The position numbers were made by a program, and so were the translations under genes. This document shows, one piece after another, positions 62,534 through 64,000 of a stretch of DNA of 64,000 nt (positions within the stretch are counted from its first letter, which is position 1; every line of letters starts with the position of its first letter). Source of the DNA: Oerskovia merdavium. GTDB taxonomy: Bacteria > Actinomycetota > Actinomycetes > Actinomycetales > Cellulomonadaceae. Where the stretch lies: NCBI RefSeq assembly GCF_014836755.1, contig NZ_JACSQF010000001.1, forward strand, positions 355,754 through 419,753, in the 5' to 3' direction. Under the pieces are notes generated by a model that was not told where the DNA came from, did not search any database, and saw only the letters and a list, made by a program, of their open reading frames with translations.

Positions 62534-63728
62534 GCGTGCCGGCCGTCGATGCCACGGAGAACCTGGTGGTCGCGGACAGGTGGGCTCGGTCAGCCCGACG
62601 TCCCGCAGCGACCGGGTCGCCGAGGACCGCGACGACGGCTGCCGCGAGTCCTGCGACGTCGCCCGGGGCCACGAGGAGGCCCAGATCGGACTCGTGGACC
62701 GTCCCGGGTGCCGGTACGTCCGTCACCGCGCCGTCCGGGTCGAGGATCTCAGGGACGCCGCCCGCAGCGGTGGCCACCACCGGCACACCCCTGACCATCG
62801 CCTCGACGACGACCTGTCCGAAGGGCTCGGGGACAGGAGACGCGTGCACAAGGACGGTCAGCCCGTCGATCTCGGCGCGAGGATCCTCCGCGAAGCCCGT
62901 CCAGGTCACTGCCTCGTCGACCCCGAGACGTCGTGCCTCGGCACGCACGCTCTCCACATAGCCCTCGGCCCCGAAGAACGGTGCTCCGACGAACCTGAAC
63001 CGCGCCTCGGGGTGCCGCTCGAGGACGGTCGCTGCGGCGCGGACGAGCTCGAGCTGCCCCTTGGTCGGCGCGTACCGGCCGACCAGGCCGACCACCGGGG
63101 GGCGCGGGGCGCGGTGCACCGCCTCGCCGGTCGCCTGGTCGGGCGTGAACCCCGGGTACGCGATCGTCACCGGACCCGGCAGCGTCGCCGCGGTGGCGTG
63201 CGAGTTCACCACGACGGCGTCCGCGAGGCGTGAGAGCGCCCGGACCGCTGTCACGAGGTGCCGGGCGAGGTAGTCGTCGCTGATGCGGTCGTGCACGTGC
63301 CAGACGAGGGGGCGTCGGGCCACGCGGGCAGGCACGATCCCGAGCAGGTCCGCCTTGAGCGACGTGGTGTGCACGACGTCGGGCCGCAGCTCCCGCACCC
63401 TGCGCGCCAGCCGCACCTCGAAGGCTAGGAGCCGCGCGACGCTCCTCGCGTGGGCCGGTGCGGCCCTCGCCACCGTGGCCCGGTCGAGCTCGTTGAGGTC
63501 CGGGTCGAGCGGCAGGACCTCGACACGTACCCCGAGGCTCTCGAGCCTGTCCCGCAGCGGACCGTCGGCGAAGAGGAGGACGCGGACGTCGACGTCGGGC
63601 CCGAGCGCCTCGCACGTCCGGACGAGAGCGAGCTCGGCTCCCCCCAGTGCCCCGGTGTGGTCGAGGACGAGGACTCTCAACGGCCTGGCCGGGGTCCCGG
63701 GAACGTCGGAGCGACGGCCCCTCGTCAC
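62493..63728 (-). CDS. Glycosyltransferase family 4
   Basis: 411 residues from the GTG at 63728, which overlaps the stop of the upstream frame (GTGA); an ATG at 63827 would add 33 basic residues. Motifs: VLVLDHTGALGGAELALVRTCEAL, VGLVGRYAPTKGQLELVRAAATV and VHASPVPEPFGQVVVEAMVRGVPVVATAAGGVPE. Convergent overlap of 41 bases with the plus-strand glycosyltransferase gene. Confidence 0.92.
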   Translation of the reverse strand: MTRGRRSDVPGTPARPLRVLVLDHTGALGGAELALVRTCEALGPDVDVRVLLFADGPLRDRLESLGVRVEVLPLDPDLNELDRATVARAAPAHARSVARLLAFEVRLARRVRELRPDVVHTTSLKADLLGIVPARVARRPLVWHVHDRISDDYLARHLVTAVRALSRLADAVVVNSHATAATLPGPVTIAYPGFTPDQATGEAVHRAPRPPVVGLVGRYAPTKGQLELVRAAATVLERHPEARFRFVGAPFFGAEGYVESVRAEARRLGVDEAVTWTGFAEDPRAEIDGLTVLVHASPVPEPFGQVVVEAMVRGVPVVATAAGGVPEILDPDGAVTDVPAPGTVHESDLGLLVAPGDVAGLAAAVVAVLGDPVAAGRRADRAHLSATTRFSVASTAGTLSDVWERVTAGGR

Positions 63729-64000
63729 CAGCGGAAAGGCAGCCGGCGGGTACCGCTCTGCTGCTCCTCGTCGGTCGCCGGGCGGTGCTCGGTCTGGTCG
63801 GCGACGACGGTCGGCACCTTGCTCCACTCGGGCGAGAGGAGCGGACGGCCCTGCCCCTGTGCCTGTCCTTGCCCGCCCGAGTGACTCGTCGGGGGGCTCG
63901 CCGGAGCCCCGGCGTCGACCGTGGGAGCGGCTCGCCGTGCACGTCGGTCGTCGGTGCCCGGCGCCGTGGCCTGGGCGTGGCTACCGATCGTCGGGGGGAC
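63725..64000 (-). CDS. C-terminal 91 residues of an unidentified protein (window edge)
   Basis: An uninterrupted minus-strand frame enters from beyond 64000 and stops with TGA at 63727-63725, overlapping the GT4 start in the GTGA manner typical of this locus. The visible part is Ala/Pro/Gly/Gln-rich and basic (GGQGQAQGQGRPLLSPEW in the middle, ending TRRLPFRW), with no motif, membrane segment or fold that I recognise. It could be the cytoplasmic tail of a membrane or glycan-assembly protein. Confidence 0.6.
   Translation of the reverse strand, partial: VPPTIGSHAQATAPGTDDRRARRAAPTVDAGAPASPPTSHSGGQGQAQGQGRPLLSPEWSKVPTVVADQTEHRPATDEEQQSGTRRLPFRW

Overview
The window is high-GC DNA from an actinobacterium. 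The enolase-ftsB-DUF501-ppx block, tandem clpP genes, a ClgR-type regulator, PadR/HAAS pair and CDP-sugar/Wzm-Wzt glycan genes suggest a Micrococcales member of the Cellulomonas/Cellulosimicrobium/Oerskovia kind. That placement is inferred from gene content only. Many start codons are GTG, and adjacent genes commonly overlap by 1-4 bases (ATGA/GTGA).

Left part, 1-26 kb, is housekeeping. It opens with the end of one clpP and a complete second clpP, followed by a DUF6882 protein, a ClgR-like XRE regulator, a VOC protein, a tRNA with anticodon UAA, an MpaB/DUF2236 oxygenase-like protein, a type II NADH dehydrogenase and a padR-HAAS membrane protein pair. A DUF559-type nuclease gene sits between two identical 62-bp palindromes (7605-7666, 8653-8714). 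Then come ppx, DUF501, ftsB/divIC and eno (all minus strand), mazG, and a secreted multidomain alpha-amylase whose promoter carries three TTGC repeats at 10-bp spacing. A five-gene peptide-type ABC importer follows. It is preceded by an unannotated 29-codon leader peptide ending in Cys-Cys-Arg-Cys-Leu (22158-22247), which looks like a cysteine attenuator. mfd closes this part.

Right part, 26.4-64 kb, is one large surface-glycan locus. It encodes about a dozen glycosyltransferases, a Wzm/Wzt ABC exporter, an O-antigen-ligase/polymerase-like membrane protein, an acyltransferase-3 and a PAP2 phosphatase. It also holds an L-2-hydroxyglutarate oxidase, a DUF4038 lipoprotein, a pyruvyltransferase-like protein, a PIG-L deacetylase and NDP-sugar enzymes (RfbF-type cytidylyltransferase, RfbC-type epimerase, SDR, C-methyltransferase-like protein, class III aminotransferase).

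The most unusual piece is the minus-strand operon at 41405-47230. It runs glycosyltransferase, leucyl/phenylalanyl-tRNA-protein transferase (Aat) homologue, GNAT-like protein, AMP-forming acyl/aminoacyl ligase, PLP decarboxylase of the alanine-racemase fold and acyl carrier protein, nearly all with translational overlaps. A CelD/BcsL-type acyltransferase faces it on the plus strand. I infer that an amino-acid-derived acyl group is activated on a carrier protein and transferred to a surface glycan or glycolipid, with Aat re-used as the transferase. This is a hypothesis; no experiment is implied.
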